Below, one piece after another: positions 31,333 to 41,121 of a stretch of 64,000 bases of DNA. Numbering within the stretch: position 1 is the stretch's first letter; each line of letters starts with the position of its first letter. Origin of the DNA: Nitzschia sp. pyKryTriq1 (lineage: Eukaryota; Bacillariophyta; Bacillariophyceae; Bacillariales; Bacillariaceae); NCBI GenBank assembly GCA_956465555.1, contig OY101121.1:1-64000 (forward strand), written 5' to 3'. Made by a program: the position numbers and the translations under genes. Under the pieces are notes generated by a model. It was not told the DNA's origin and did not search any database. It saw nothing but the letters and a program-made list of their open reading frames with translations.

Positions 31333-32211
31333 TATATAGATTCTTCGTCGACATCTTCTTGGAGCACGTGCGTATCCATCAAAAGCGATCTCCTGGCCGA
31401 TGAAATGCGAATCGTCTTGTCCTTTCTTCAGTTTGAGAAGAAGAAGTTGATGATTCTTCGTCGGCATCTTCTTGTCCGGATGATCATGCATCTAAAGACT
31501 ATGGAAGACGAGGACCTTATTGCGTTCTTTAACAACCCCGTGTGTGGAACAACAAGAAGAGAAGCGCGAATGGTGCTGGTGTCAATCTAGTTATATAGAT
31601 TCTTCGTCGACATCTTCTTGGAGCACGTGCGTATCCATCAAAAGCGATCTCCTGGCCGATGAAATGCGAATCGTCTTGTCCTTTCTTCAGTTTGAGAAGA
31701 AGAAGTTGATGATTCTTCGTCGGCATCTTCTTGTCCGGATGATCATGCATCTAAAGACTATGGAAGACGAGGACCTTATTGCGTTCTTTAACAACCCCGT
31801 GTGTGGAACAACAAGAAGAGAAGCGCGAATGGTGCTGGTGTCAATCTAGTTATATAGATTCTTCGTCGACATCTTCTTGGAGCACGTGCGTATCCATCAA
31901 AAGCGATCTCCTGGCCGATGAAATGCGAATCGTCTTGTCCTTTCTTCAGTTTGAGAAGAAGAAGTTGATGATTCTTCGTCGGCATCTTCTTGTCCGGATG
32001 ATCATGCATCTAAAGACTATGGAAGACGAGGACCTTATTGCGTTCTTTAACAACCCCGTGTGTGGAACAACAAGAAGAGAAGCGCGAATGGTGCTGGTGT
32101 CAATCTAGTTATATAGATTCTTCGTCGACATCTTCTTGGAGCACGTGCGTATCCATCAAAAGCGATCTCCTGGCCGATGAAATGCGAATCGTCTTGTCCT
32201 TTCTTCAGTTT
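31333..32211. repeat. 259-base satellite, 3.4 copies
   Basis: Full copies lie at 31333-31591, 31592-31850 and 31851-32109, with a partial copy at 32110-32211. Copies look identical by eye. Inside each unit, related short blocks recur (ATTCTTCGTCGACATCTTCTT and a near match 110 bases later), so the unit may have arisen by internal duplication. Each full unit contains an open plus-strand stretch of about 80 codons ending TAG, which fits low-stop sequence as well as a real peptide. The array ends 120 bases before the start codon of the beta-helix gene. Confidence 0.95.
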
Positions 32212-32331
32212 TGCTGCCGCCCTTTCGTGGGGCTGCATTCATAAAAACCGAGTTCTTGTTCATCATCTCTAGCGAGAAAGAACGACGAGCAATATCATAA
32301 AACGCTACTTCGGTAATTCCACCAAGAAATC

Positions 32332-33894
32332 ATGAAAGTTCACCGTTCTACCCTCCATGCTGTCCTCTGCGTGGCTGCTCTTCAAGCCTCGGGTTGTGCT
32401 GGAGCCACCATTAACATCGGCCCCCCAACAGTCCCTTTTGGTGGTGCGGGTTGTGTCTCTCAACGCCCTGCCCCCTCTACTGGGTGGCCAACAAATCCCA
32501 ATATCAATGTCCTCCAAGCTGCGATCGATGCTGCATCGCCTGGAGATATCATCGTGATGGCTCCTGGATCGTACTACTTTGAGTGCAACGTTTATGTCAC
32601 CAAACCTCTCACCATTTTGGGTGCATGCAAAGGAGTTGCTGTGACCAACGCTGCCATAGGCAAGGCGATAGACCATGACACTCCTCGTGATAACTGCGCG
32701 GCAACGGGAGAAACTACAATCATAGCCAATGGAAGTGTTGCTTTCAATGGTCTTGAAGGTATCTTTGTTCTCAGCTCATCCGTTACAATTGATGGCCTTG
32801 CTTTTCGAGAAGAGGGTTCAACTTGGCGCGGCATGATCAATATTGCCTCGCCTTGTGCCAACAACTTCTACCAGGACATTCAAGTCCTCAACAACTATAT
32901 GGTTGGAGAGAAAATTTCTGCCAGCTATCAAATCGGAGGCGACACCGGATCTTGCACCTTGAAGAACCTCAAGTATGATGGAAATCTCCTCAAGGTAACA
33001 GGAACAGCAGCAGCCTCAATCTACGAACCTCTCGGCGTACGTGGGAGTACCCCGTTTGTCGATGGACCGGGCACTCACACTCTCATAGATTTTACGTTGA
33101 CGAACAATTACCTCGGATGCAACACAAACAGCCCTCCCGAGACAAACTGTCGAGTCTTCAACATTCAGAACAACTATCTCTATGGCACGACCACGATTGC
33201 AATGAACAATCTCTACGACGATGACAACATCGATGACAAAAACTGTCCCTTCATTACCACCGAGTTCCCGATTCCGCTGCAAAGCAATAACGTCAACCTG
33301 ATACTTGACGAATGTAGAAACACTACGGGAGCAGGCTTTTGTGGCAGATCCTTCCTATCAGGATGCGATGGCTACAAGTGCTGCGACGAGACCACCAACG
33401 CTGTGGGACCAGAGTGCTGCGACGATCTGCCCTACGACCCCGTTTCCGAGAAATGCTGCGAAAACGGCCAACTTGTTAACATCGTCGACGACTGCCCCGA
33501 GTTTTGTTCGGATCAGTGCTATGATAACTACGGATACGAGGGAATTGCCGTTTGTACTTTGCATGACTACGGCGGAAATCCCAGCACTGCTGACGCAGTC
33601 GATGACCACTATCACAACTTTTGTGATCCGGATTTGTCCAAAGACATCATTCCCGGTATCACCAAGTCGGATGATCGCCTTGTTGTGAAGTGTGGCTGTT
33701 GCGATACCGCAGATGGAGTCCCGATCAGAGCCTCCAAGAAAGGTGGTCACTGTGTCTACGTTCGCAATCGCAGACTGGCAACTCCAGAAGCAGTAGGAGA
33801 TGTCAAGATCTCCAGCAAGAGGATGAACAAGAATGGTCGAAACATCATGACCAGCAGCCGCAACAAGAAGAACAATGAAAGAGAGAAAAACTAA
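32332..33894 (+). CDS. Secreted beta-helix (pectin-lyase-fold) protein with Cys-rich tail
   Basis: Single-exon gene, 520 residues. A signal peptide (VLCVAALQASGCAGA) comes first. Residues of about 55-330 read as a right-handed parallel beta-helix: NVLQAAIDAASPGDIIVMAPG is the usual first turn, followed by VTKPLTILGAC, TIIANGSVAF, VTIDGLAF, IQVLNNYM and FTLTNNYLG turns. Conserved catalytic residues of a given pectate lyase or polygalacturonase family are not evident, so enzyme activity is uncertain. The C-terminal 190 residues are rich in paired Cys (YKCCDE, PECCDD, EKCCEN, CGCCD) and end in a basic N/K tail. It is probably an extracellular or wall-associated glycan-binding or glycan-cleaving protein. 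Confidence 0.85.
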   Translation: MKVHRSTLHAVLCVAALQASGCAGATINIGPPTVPFGGAGCVSQRPAPSTGWPTNPNINVLQAAIDAASPGDIIVMAPGSYYFECNVYVTKPLTILGACKGVAVTNAAIGKAIDHDTPRDNCAATGETTIIANGSVAFNGLEGIFVLSSSVTIDGLAFREEGSTWRGMINIASPCANNFYQDIQVLNNYMVGEKISASYQIGGDTGSCTLKNLKYDGNLLKVTGTAAASIYEPLGVRGSTPFVDGPGTHTLIDFTLTNNYLGCNTNSPPETNCRVFNIQNNYLYGTTTIAMNNLYDDDNIDDKNCPFITTEFPIPLQSNNVNLILDECRNTTGAGFCGRSFLSGCDGYKCCDETTNAVGPECCDDLPYDPVSEKCCENGQLVNIVDDCPEFCSDQCYDNYGYEGIAVCTLHDYGGNPSTADAVDDHYHNFCDPDLSKDIIPGITKSDDRLVVKCGCCDTADGVPIRASKKGGHCVYVRNRRLATPEAVGDVKISSKRMNKNGRNIMTSSRNKKNNEREKN

Positions 33895-34654
33895 GAGAAA
33901 AAGAATGAAAACTGCATTGATGAAAGCAGCAGCCAACCATCCGTCCGTGTTGACGAGACAAAATGAACCTAGAAAAAGCGATCTCGTTGGCTGTTTTATA
34001 CGAGAAAGAGATGAGAAGGGCAAGTAGTAGCCGTAACTCAATACATATAGGAGTACATGTCAGCAAACCGATTTCGTGTCCCTTCTTCTTGATGCGAATA
34101 CGCACTCTGCGGACCTCGTTAGTACAGTTTTTTATTTTGCTACTTCTAGTAGTAGTGAGCTATTCCTGTGGCCGAAGTGGGGGACCGCCAGATCGGTGGA
34201 TGCCCTCATGCTTTCCGCATATCCCAACGTTTAACGAAAGCATCTGAATCCAGCCGACCTGCCAGTCGACAAATTGGGTCATTTTGGATTCTTTCGAGAG
34301 ACATCCGCGGCCTTGTGGGACGAGCCTGTGGAGTGGCTTGAGGCGGCATCCAGAAAGGAAGAGGCTGGGAGGAACGATCATGGGGCAGCCAAGATCCTTG
34401 CATAGCGCTGGCATGTCATATTATGGGTCAACATTGTCACAGCGCACCCACGCGGCCAAAAGAGGCGGCGGGGGCAGCGAAAGGGCAACTGTAGTAAGCA
34501 GGCGTCTCTGACGATCTTCGATCGTCATAGTGAGCCAGCGCACAACAAAAGCCCGAGGCTACCGACAGCTGGCACCAGTCGACTGGAGACAGACGGACCA
34601 GCCAGAGAGAGCGCACGACAGCCAGGGACCGAATGCCATGACCTTTTGGGCCAG
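33895..34654. other. Region before the Ulp1-like gene
   Basis: About 760 bases. From roughly 34240 to 34650 the plus strand has coding-like sequence largely in the same frame as the downstream protease (for example DKLGHFGFFRETSAALWDEP), so the protease may once have been longer or may have an unresolved 5' exon. The first 300 bases show no gene. Confidence 0.4.
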
Positions 34655-35308
34655 ATGACTCGTTCGAGTCGTCGTCCTCACCACTTCCAATCTCTCTATT
34701 CAAGGAGCGCTCGCGTCGGCAGGTGTAACAAGGAAACTGTCGGGAAAGGGAAGGCACTTGTTCGGATCACTCATGTAATTGTTCCTGGATACAAGCCGCC
34801 CATCATGTTCCGTCATTCTTCGGATGATCACTTGAGTTGGGCCAAGGATGAGACGTTGGGCACTCTGTGGGATGATCTTGTATTCATCCCATGCTTCTTT
34901 GGAAACAATCAGAGCGGGCACTGGACTGCCTTCGTTCTTTGGAAGCACAACGGCACTATCACACCCTTGTACATGGACAGCTTAAAAAGCTATCGGAGGG
35001 AAACTGTGGTCGATCAGCGTTTCCGAAAAATGCCAATGTTCCCAGAACAACCAGTGTGCATGATGTCAACTCCTCAACAATGCTCCTCCTCCAACGACTG
35101 CGCAGTTTTTACGCTGCTCTTTTTTGCAGGCTTCTTACAAGCATATTCCTCCAAGAACGAGCAGCAGCAAACGGCACCTATTGCAATTGAAATAACGACT
35201 ACCGCTGAGACTTTTGGCATGGAGGGTAGACGCCATATACTGGAGGCGATAAAAGGTCATTATATTGACCTCGTACGTGCCACTCAATATCTGAAAATAA
35301 AAATGTAA
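34655..35308 (+). CDS. Ulp1-like (C48) cysteine protease domain
   Basis: About 217 residues from ATG 34655; the frame is also open upstream of it. The fold marks of Ulp1/SENP peptidases are in order: GHWTAFVLW with the catalytic His, LYMDSL with the Asp, and QQCSSSNDCAVFTL with the oxyanion Gln and the catalytic Cys. Such enzymes cleave SUMO or other ubiquitin-like tails. Stand-alone C48 domains in algae often belong to mobile elements. The AT-rich, repeat-filled flank (35309-36140) and the uncertain 5' end fit that here, but I see no terminal repeats or transposase. It could equally be a host gene with unrecognised exons. Confidence 0.6.
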   Translation: MTRSSRRPHHFQSLYSRSARVGRCNKETVGKGKALVRITHVIVPGYKPPIMFRHSSDDHLSWAKDETLGTLWDDLVFIPCFFGNNQSGHWTAFVLWKHNGTITPLYMDSLKSYRRETVVDQRFRKMPMFPEQPVCMMSTPQQCSSSNDCAVFTLLFFAGFLQAYSSKNEQQQTAPIAIEITTTAETFGMEGRRHILEAIKGHYIDLVRATQYLKIKM

Positions 35309-35591
35309 TCAATGGTATCTCAATGGAATCTCACCATAGGAAACAGTCAATTGAAAACATGAAACATTTAAATTGTAACGCATGTCAATAAGAAATAAAA
35401 ATAGATTAATTTAATATAAAATCGCCTCGATTAATGTAAGGAAATATATTATTTAACAATCCTTCATTGAGGAAACTATGTAAAAACACCCGTATTAATA
35501 TTGCAATTCAAGAATGCTCGCATAAAAAATGTGTACGAACAACTAAAAATGTAGACGTGTTGTTTTTGTTGTGTTGTTGTCGTTACCACAT
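35309..35591. other. AT-rich gap
   Basis: Distinctly AT-rich compared with the rest of the window, with runs such as AAATAAAAATAGATTAATTTAA. No gene. The 32-base sequence at 35513-35544 reappears after the next array. Confidence 0.5.
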
Positions 35592-36080
35592 GAATGTACA
35601 ACAATGTCTATTACTGGCGCTATCGCGTGAATGAATGTACAACAATGTCTATTACTAGCGCTATCGCGTGAATGAATGTACAACAATGTCTATTACTAGC
35701 GCTATCGCGTGCTCGAATGTACAACAATGTCTATTACTAGCGCTATCGCGTGAATGAATGTACAACAATGTCTATTACTAGCGCTATCGCGTGCTCGAAT
35801 GTACAACAATGTCTATTACTAGCGCTATCGCGCGAACGAATGTACAACAATGTCTATTACTAGCGCTATCGCGTGAATGAATGTACAACAATGTCTATTA
35901 CTAGCGCTATCGCGTGCTCGAATGTACAACAATGTCTATTACTAGCGCTATCGCGCGAACGAATGTACAACAATGTCTATTACTAGCGCTATCGCGTGGA
36001 TAAAAATAAAATAATGTCTGTTACTAGCGCTATCGTGAATGAATGTACAACAATGTCTATTACTAGTGCTATCGCGTGGT
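35592..36080. repeat. 41-base minisatellite, about 12 copies
   Basis: Units start at 35592, 35633, 35674, 35715, 35756, 35797, 35838, 35879, 35920 and 35961, then become irregular. Each has GAATGTACAACAATGTCTAT and TACTAGCGCTATCGCG, followed by a variable 3-4 base linker (TGAAT, TGCTC, CGAAC). AGCGCT is palindromic and AGCGCTATCGCG is GC-rich within an AT-rich setting. The array is flanked by an exact 32-base direct repeat at 35513-35544 and 36104-36135. Confidence 0.92.
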
Positions 36081-36139
36081 TTTCGCGTGCTCGAATGTAC
36101 AATAATGCTCGCATAAAAAATGTGTACGAACAACTGGAA

Positions 36140-37800
36140 GATGCGCGCGTGAATTCCGAAAATTTTCGGGGTGGGGGTTGCTGCCCCTAGAGTAGACCCC
36201 CGCTTTCCTGTGGGATCCGCCCCCAAACGGGGCCCAAGTCGAGTCAAGTCAGTCAAGGGACTCCGAGACCGACTCCAACGCATTCTCCGGGTTCCAACGT
36301 ATTTTCTGCGCGATGGAGTTTTTGATTTCAAAATCAACTTTCGGTCGGACTAATCGGTGAGAATGACTCCGACAGCTTCTCCGACAGCGGCTAGTAAATT
36401 TCACCTTTTCCCCTCTTTTCAAAAAGTCCAGGGCACACAGGTCAAATATGTGCCCCAGCAGGCAGGTGTAAAATGACGGTGCCTTCAAATACCGACTCCG
36501 TGTACCACAATTCTTCGTAGACTTGCACGTAGAGCGTTGGAGTCGGTTGACTGGCACGAATAGTTTCTCCGACTCCAGCGCTTTTCCGATTTCGGCGCGC
36601 AAGGCACAAAGAATGACATAAAGTCCAGGGCACACAGGTCAAATATGTGCCGAAGATACCGCGTACCTGGTACCGGGAGATGTGTCAACGTCAGTTTTCT
36701 CCCCTCGTTTATTCCCCCAAATCTATCAGCAGACTGCCAGGTCAAATATCCAAATATTAAAGCTACGCACGTGAAAAATTGAGATCGTAAAAAATTGAGA
36801 TTCTCACACGCTCTCCGCGCGCACGAAATTTATTGAGATTTGAGATTTCACGTCAAGGGGTCCCACCGGGCAGTCACCAATTCGCGCAACGCCGACCCAC
36901 AATGTTGTAGGGTATGGTTCATACCTATGACCCAGAACCCACAAAGTTGTGGGGTCGCGCCGGCCGGTACTTCACTTATTGACATTCGCGACCATGTGAA
37001 ATTTCAGCCAAACGACGTGGCCGACTGTAAAAGGGGAGTTCGAATTATTGGGGGAAGCCAGGTTTGACACATCTCCCCGATACCGGTACCGGTATACCGG
37101 TACGAGTACTTCGTAGGGACCTACGGTATGGTGCAGTAAAACAAAAGATCTCGTCGCTCGTCTGCGCGCAGCGCTTCCTATCCAGTTCCTATCTCCCCGT
37201 ACTTTCCCGTGTTGCTTTTCATCGGTTCCGCATCGATCTTCGTTGGGCAGAACGAATGTGGCCATGCTGGCGTGGAATCGGTCCGTACGTCGTACGTATT
37301 GGCGACCGATGTCCGATCGGTGGATCCCGATGACTAAAGACCGATCGGTGGGCGATCGGATGTCCGCCGCATCCTTGTCCACGTGGTCCGTGTGATAGCG
37401 TCTGTAATGCTCCCGCCGATTATGCTGGATTTGGTCCGGTTAGTCATATACATAACGGCATGATGATGATTCATTCTCAACATACTTGATACTGTACGGC
37501 ACAAAAGATTCGAACAATGAAAATGTCGAAGTTTTGGACTAGCGACAAGCGGCGACGAGGAATCCTCATCCTCAGAAATCGCCTAGGCCATACCCTCTCC
37601 TACTAATGAGATGGGGGAGGACGGCATTGATCAAGACGACGAGGACGAGAATGACATGATTGTAGGACGCGATATCCAGCGCATTAAACCATACGACAGT
37701 ATAAAGGCACCATGGATCAAAATTTGCAGCTCAATCACAACTAACTTATTAAATAGTTGTAAACTAGAAAGAGTAGGAGTACGGAGTACGAACGGTCAAG
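36140..37800. other. Long non-coding repeat-rich region
   Basis: No gene seen over 1.6 kb. It contains GACTCC/CCGACT-type short repeats (36240-36600), an exact 32-base duplication at 36423-36454 and 36620-36651, three overlapping or adjacent TACCGGTA palindromes at 37081-37102, and GATCGG repeats (37300-37360). Short open frames are not convincing. It may be remains of mobile DNA. Confidence 0.55.
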
Positions 37801-39390
37801 TTACTCAGCAGAAGTGCTGCCAGAGCACGTTTGAGCCGAAACCTCCCTCACGCGTCCATCCAGAAGCGTTCCATCACTACCACAAGAATTGGTGTCGACT
37901 AGTCCCATGACGATTGCAAAGAAATCGCAGAGCACAATGCCTTTCTCGACCAAGGATTTCTCTCTCCCTCCCTTGTAAGTCCTTTCGCCAACCTCCTTAC
38001 CGTTGATGTCAAGCGTGGTCAGGTGCACACCTCCTACAGAGCTCATCGAGGGCCAGTCATTGAACTCAACTACAATGGCTTCTCCATTTTCACGAATCAT
38101 GGCATCGCCACCGAAAATATGATAGCGATCATGGTCTTTGGCCGTGACATTGAAAAGACCTTCAAATACGGGAAGTACCTCGACAAGCGCCTTATGGAGA
38201 GCATCCATCCAGCCGCCTGTCTGTTGATCCTTTTCCAGAAAGGCTGAAATGTGTCCTGTTGAATGAAACTTTTTCACAAACGCGTTAGCTTGGTCCACAG
38301 ACGTTGCATCAAAGGTATCCTCCTCTGCGGCAGCGTGAAAGTTAGCATGTGAATTCTCATGGAGATATACGCTTTCGCCATGAACAAGGATGTAAAAGCG
38401 AATGTCAAAGCGTTGCCCCGAAATGAGAGCAAGGTCTGTGATTGCTTCCTGGAAAACTAAATCCTCCTTGCACTCATCGGTTTCGTCCAGTTTCTCTTGG
38501 AGCGCTTCTCGAGTAATCACGTCGACTCCCAAACCCCAGGTAGCATCTGGTAGTTTGACATAAAAGAGTGCTTCCGCATCTGATACGGCTTCAAGAGCTG
38601 CCTCGCAAGACAGGTAGGTTTTAGGAAAGGGGCCAAGTCCCACCAGCCCTGCTTCGTGCGCCCTCTTCGCCAGTTTCAACTTGTCATCGATGAGGTAGGA
38701 TGTTTCGCGTGTGAGAGCATGATACATCTTCTTGTACTTGTTGGTAGACTGCTCGATACGTTTGGGAAAAGTTGTGTCAATCCAGTAGTGCCCTCCTTCA
38801 TCATCCATATTATCAGACCAACCATCCCAATCATAGTAGCCATAGTAGGCAAAGAGAGTATCATCGTCAAAGCTGAGATTTGGATACTGGCGCTCCAGTT
38901 CGTAGAATCCTCTCATAATGCCCTCTGTCTGCCATAGGATTGAGTAGTGTAGCCCACTTCCTGGTGATTTGAAAACTGTAGTGTCATCCAGAGAATAGCG
39001 TTCACAGCATTCTTCCGCCACTTCTGTAACAACCCCATCAAAGTCTGTATCAACCCCATCAAAGCCACATGATACCGAAACAATGTGGTCAGTGGTCGAT
39101 TCTACCCTGCAGTATTGAATATCAAGATAACCTTGAACAGATCCTACGGTGAAGCAAATCACGTCATCGCCTTTCTCGAATGGAGCCTTGAGGGCCTCGT
39201 CGACAGAAACTGGCCAGCCTCCTTCGCTGGCATTAACTATCTCGTGCGGCGTCCGCAGTAGTGTTTCCTTGGTGACATGACCTGCGTAGCACTTTGGAGA
39301 GATAACCTCAGATCTTGTCGTCTGAAAGCACGGAAGAAGCAGGAGGAGGAGGTGAGTAGCTCCACTGATCAATCCTGTTTGAGAAGTCAT
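37801..39390 (-). CDS. TTL-like ATP-grasp ligase with signal peptide
   Basis: 529 residues from ATG 39390, chosen over an upstream in-frame ATG (39471) because a signal peptide follows at once (SGATHLLLLLLPCFQTTRS). The second half has the tubulin-tyrosine-ligase-like ATP-grasp pattern: FYVKLPDATWGLGVDVITRE (lysine and glycine-rich loop), VFQEAI, GQRFDIRFYILVHG, VYLHENSHANFH, and a late acidic metal site VVEFNDWPSM. TTL-like enzymes add Tyr, Glu or Gly to tubulin tails in the cytosol, so a secreted or ER-lumen member is odd. The N-terminal 150 residues contain several Cys, fitting an oxidising compartment. The substrate is unknown and need not be tubulin. Single exon. Confidence 0.78.
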   Translation of the reverse strand: MTSQTGLISGATHLLLLLLPCFQTTRSEVISPKCYAGHVTKETLLRTPHEIVNASEGGWPVSVDEALKAPFEKGDDVICFTVGSVQGYLDIQYCRVESTTDHIVSVSCGFDGVDTDFDGVVTEVAEECCERYSLDDTTVFKSPGSGLHYSILWQTEGIMRGFYELERQYPNLSFDDDTLFAYYGYYDWDGWSDNMDDEGGHYWIDTTFPKRIEQSTNKYKKMYHALTRETSYLIDDKLKLAKRAHEAGLVGLGPFPKTYLSCEAALEAVSDAEALFYVKLPDATWGLGVDVITREALQEKLDETDECKEDLVFQEAITDLALISGQRFDIRFYILVHGESVYLHENSHANFHAAAEEDTFDATSVDQANAFVKKFHSTGHISAFLEKDQQTGGWMDALHKALVEVLPVFEGLFNVTAKDHDRYHIFGGDAMIRENGEAIVVEFNDWPSMSSVGGVHLTTLDINGKEVGERTYKGGREKSLVEKGIVLCDFFAIVMGLVDTNSCGSDGTLLDGRVREVSAQTCSGSTSAE

Positions 39391-39675
39391 CAAGCAGCGA
39401 TACTGATATTGATAAACATTATTTGTGATGCCGGTGGCCCTTGCGGTGTTCTTGTGAAAGCAAAACAGCATTGAACCCCCGTACTGTTACCGGTATCCAT
39501 ACTCAGAAATTACGCGATTTCCGCGCGCAAGCAGCCTCCCGAGGCACTTTAGAGGCCTTCGTAGCATCACTCCCACATCCTAAAGGAGGAGAAGAAGACT
39601 TGGGCTGACGTGGTGAAGGATAGCTGCCGCGCGGACAAGTTAGCAGTAGAATAATACATAAGTGTTTTGAGAGGC
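39391..39675. other. Short intergenic
   Basis: Upstream of the TTL-like gene; includes TACCGGTA at 39488-39495. No gene. Confidence 0.45.
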
Positions 39676-40760
39676 TCACTTTCTCAAAACAATCCAGTTA
39701 AAAAATAAGACACGATCGGATTGGTTTGCCACTACGTGAGAGCCGTCCATCTCGGAGCCGCGTGGCAAAAACCCTAAGGAGCGGGATTTTGTCATCGAGG
39801 CTGGAGAGGAAAGGGTCTTGGATTCCGTTCTGAGTAAGGAATGGAATCCAACATTTTTCCCAGACGCTATCGGTGGCCTTGGCACAGTCTCGAGTGACAG
39901 CAGTTCGGGCGATTTGGTTTGCAAGGCGTAGATCAGTCTCGAACGCCAAGCGGTTGGCAAGCGTCGCATTTGCCAAGGTTCGTTCTGTGGAAAATTAGAA
40001 TCCAGGAAGTGCAGCAAGTGTGAGTCGTTCCAATCAAATTTTCGGGACGGGACATCGCCGAGAACATTGGCTGTCCCATGGAGGTACGCAAGTCATGGGA
40101 CATGTCTTTGTTGTCGTTGCAATAGGGAGGCTTCACCTAGTAAGTAAGCAGATGGCCCGTCCAGGCTATTGCTACCCTTGTGTCTCCACGCCACGCTTGG
40201 AGTGTTGTCGCATCCGGTAATAATCGTCTTTTCCGTGATGCTTGTTTCTTCTGACCAGATCACTTCTTGCATGATTGTGCCGGCCAATTCCAAGTCTGAG
40301 TTTGTAATCGTTCCTTGTGGATTTGATTCTGAGACGAGTTTGTCTTGGAGCTGTCGGGGAAGTGGCTCTCGCCATACGATTGGGGGTATGCGCAAGGAGG
40401 CGGAAGGAAATAAGGAACCCCCAAAACCAGACTTGGCCGCGTCACACACACCATAGCCATGAGCTGGGTGAGCTGGAAATAATTCTGCAATGCGTGTGGA
40501 GCGGCGCCCCAAGTCTCTCGCCAAAGCGAGTAGATCCCGGATGTGCGCCTTGACGGCTGGCTTCAAATGCACCCGTCGTCTATTTCGAAGGGCTACGGTC
40601 AGCCCATTTTGCAATAGAGAAAGAAGGCCGGCCGAGCCCGGTAAGCCTAACGCCATGCTTCGCAATTCTCCCATGAGCTTCGTACAACTCCCGATAATTG
40701 GTAGGAGTGAAGGCTGCACCGGTGGCTTGGCCACCGGTGACTGCCGTAGGATTAATCATT
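39676..40760 (-). mobile_element. Retroelement fossil (reverse transcriptase/RNase H part)
   Basis: Minus-strand sequence resembles the RNase H region and connected parts of a retroelement polyprotein: an Asp-led GFGGSLF strand, a W-x-EPLP block, and a later DNTPSVAWRHKG block. The family is not certain; a Ty3-like or tyrosine-recombinase (DIRS) retroelement fits best. No end repeats were found. It is a broken fragment with a few breaks, only part of the pol region is present, and it is probably old. Confidence 0.6.
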
Positions 40761-41121
40761 CTATCTAAGTCTCAACGGCACCGATGTGTCGTCAAGAATA
40801 GGTTGTAGTTATACAAGGTCCGGCGTTCCGGCTTGATAACTGCAACAGCAATAGAAATGAGAGAGTCTGCCGCGGTGGATGTCATCCGTTAGCTGCTGCT
40901 CTCTCTCATCCTCACAGTATGTGTTCGTCCGTCGTTCGTCTGTCCTCCTCTCCTGTTGTCTCGCTACTACAATCAACACCACGCTTCCTTCTGACTTCTG
41001 AAGATACGTTGAGAGCTCGTCAAAAGCTTTCGATCCCGCCAAAAGCTTTCGATCCATAGCCTGAAGCCTGAAATCTAAAATTGCAAAAGCATTCATTCAC
41101 TCCCTCCGCACTCACGCCATC
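40761..41121. other. Intergenic, presumed GAD promoter
   Basis: About 360 bases. A tandem AAAGCTTTCGATCC duplication lies near 41021-41056. No gene. Confidence 0.45.

Noticed and set aside
31520-32244. Repeated 109-codon plus-strand frames in the 259-base satellite
   Set aside because: The same frame recurs because the DNA repeats; no start context, domain or presequence is seen.
35592-36080. CRISPR-like regular array
   Set aside because: Units are contiguous 41-base tandem copies with 3-5 base linkers and no unique spacers. The host is eukaryotic.
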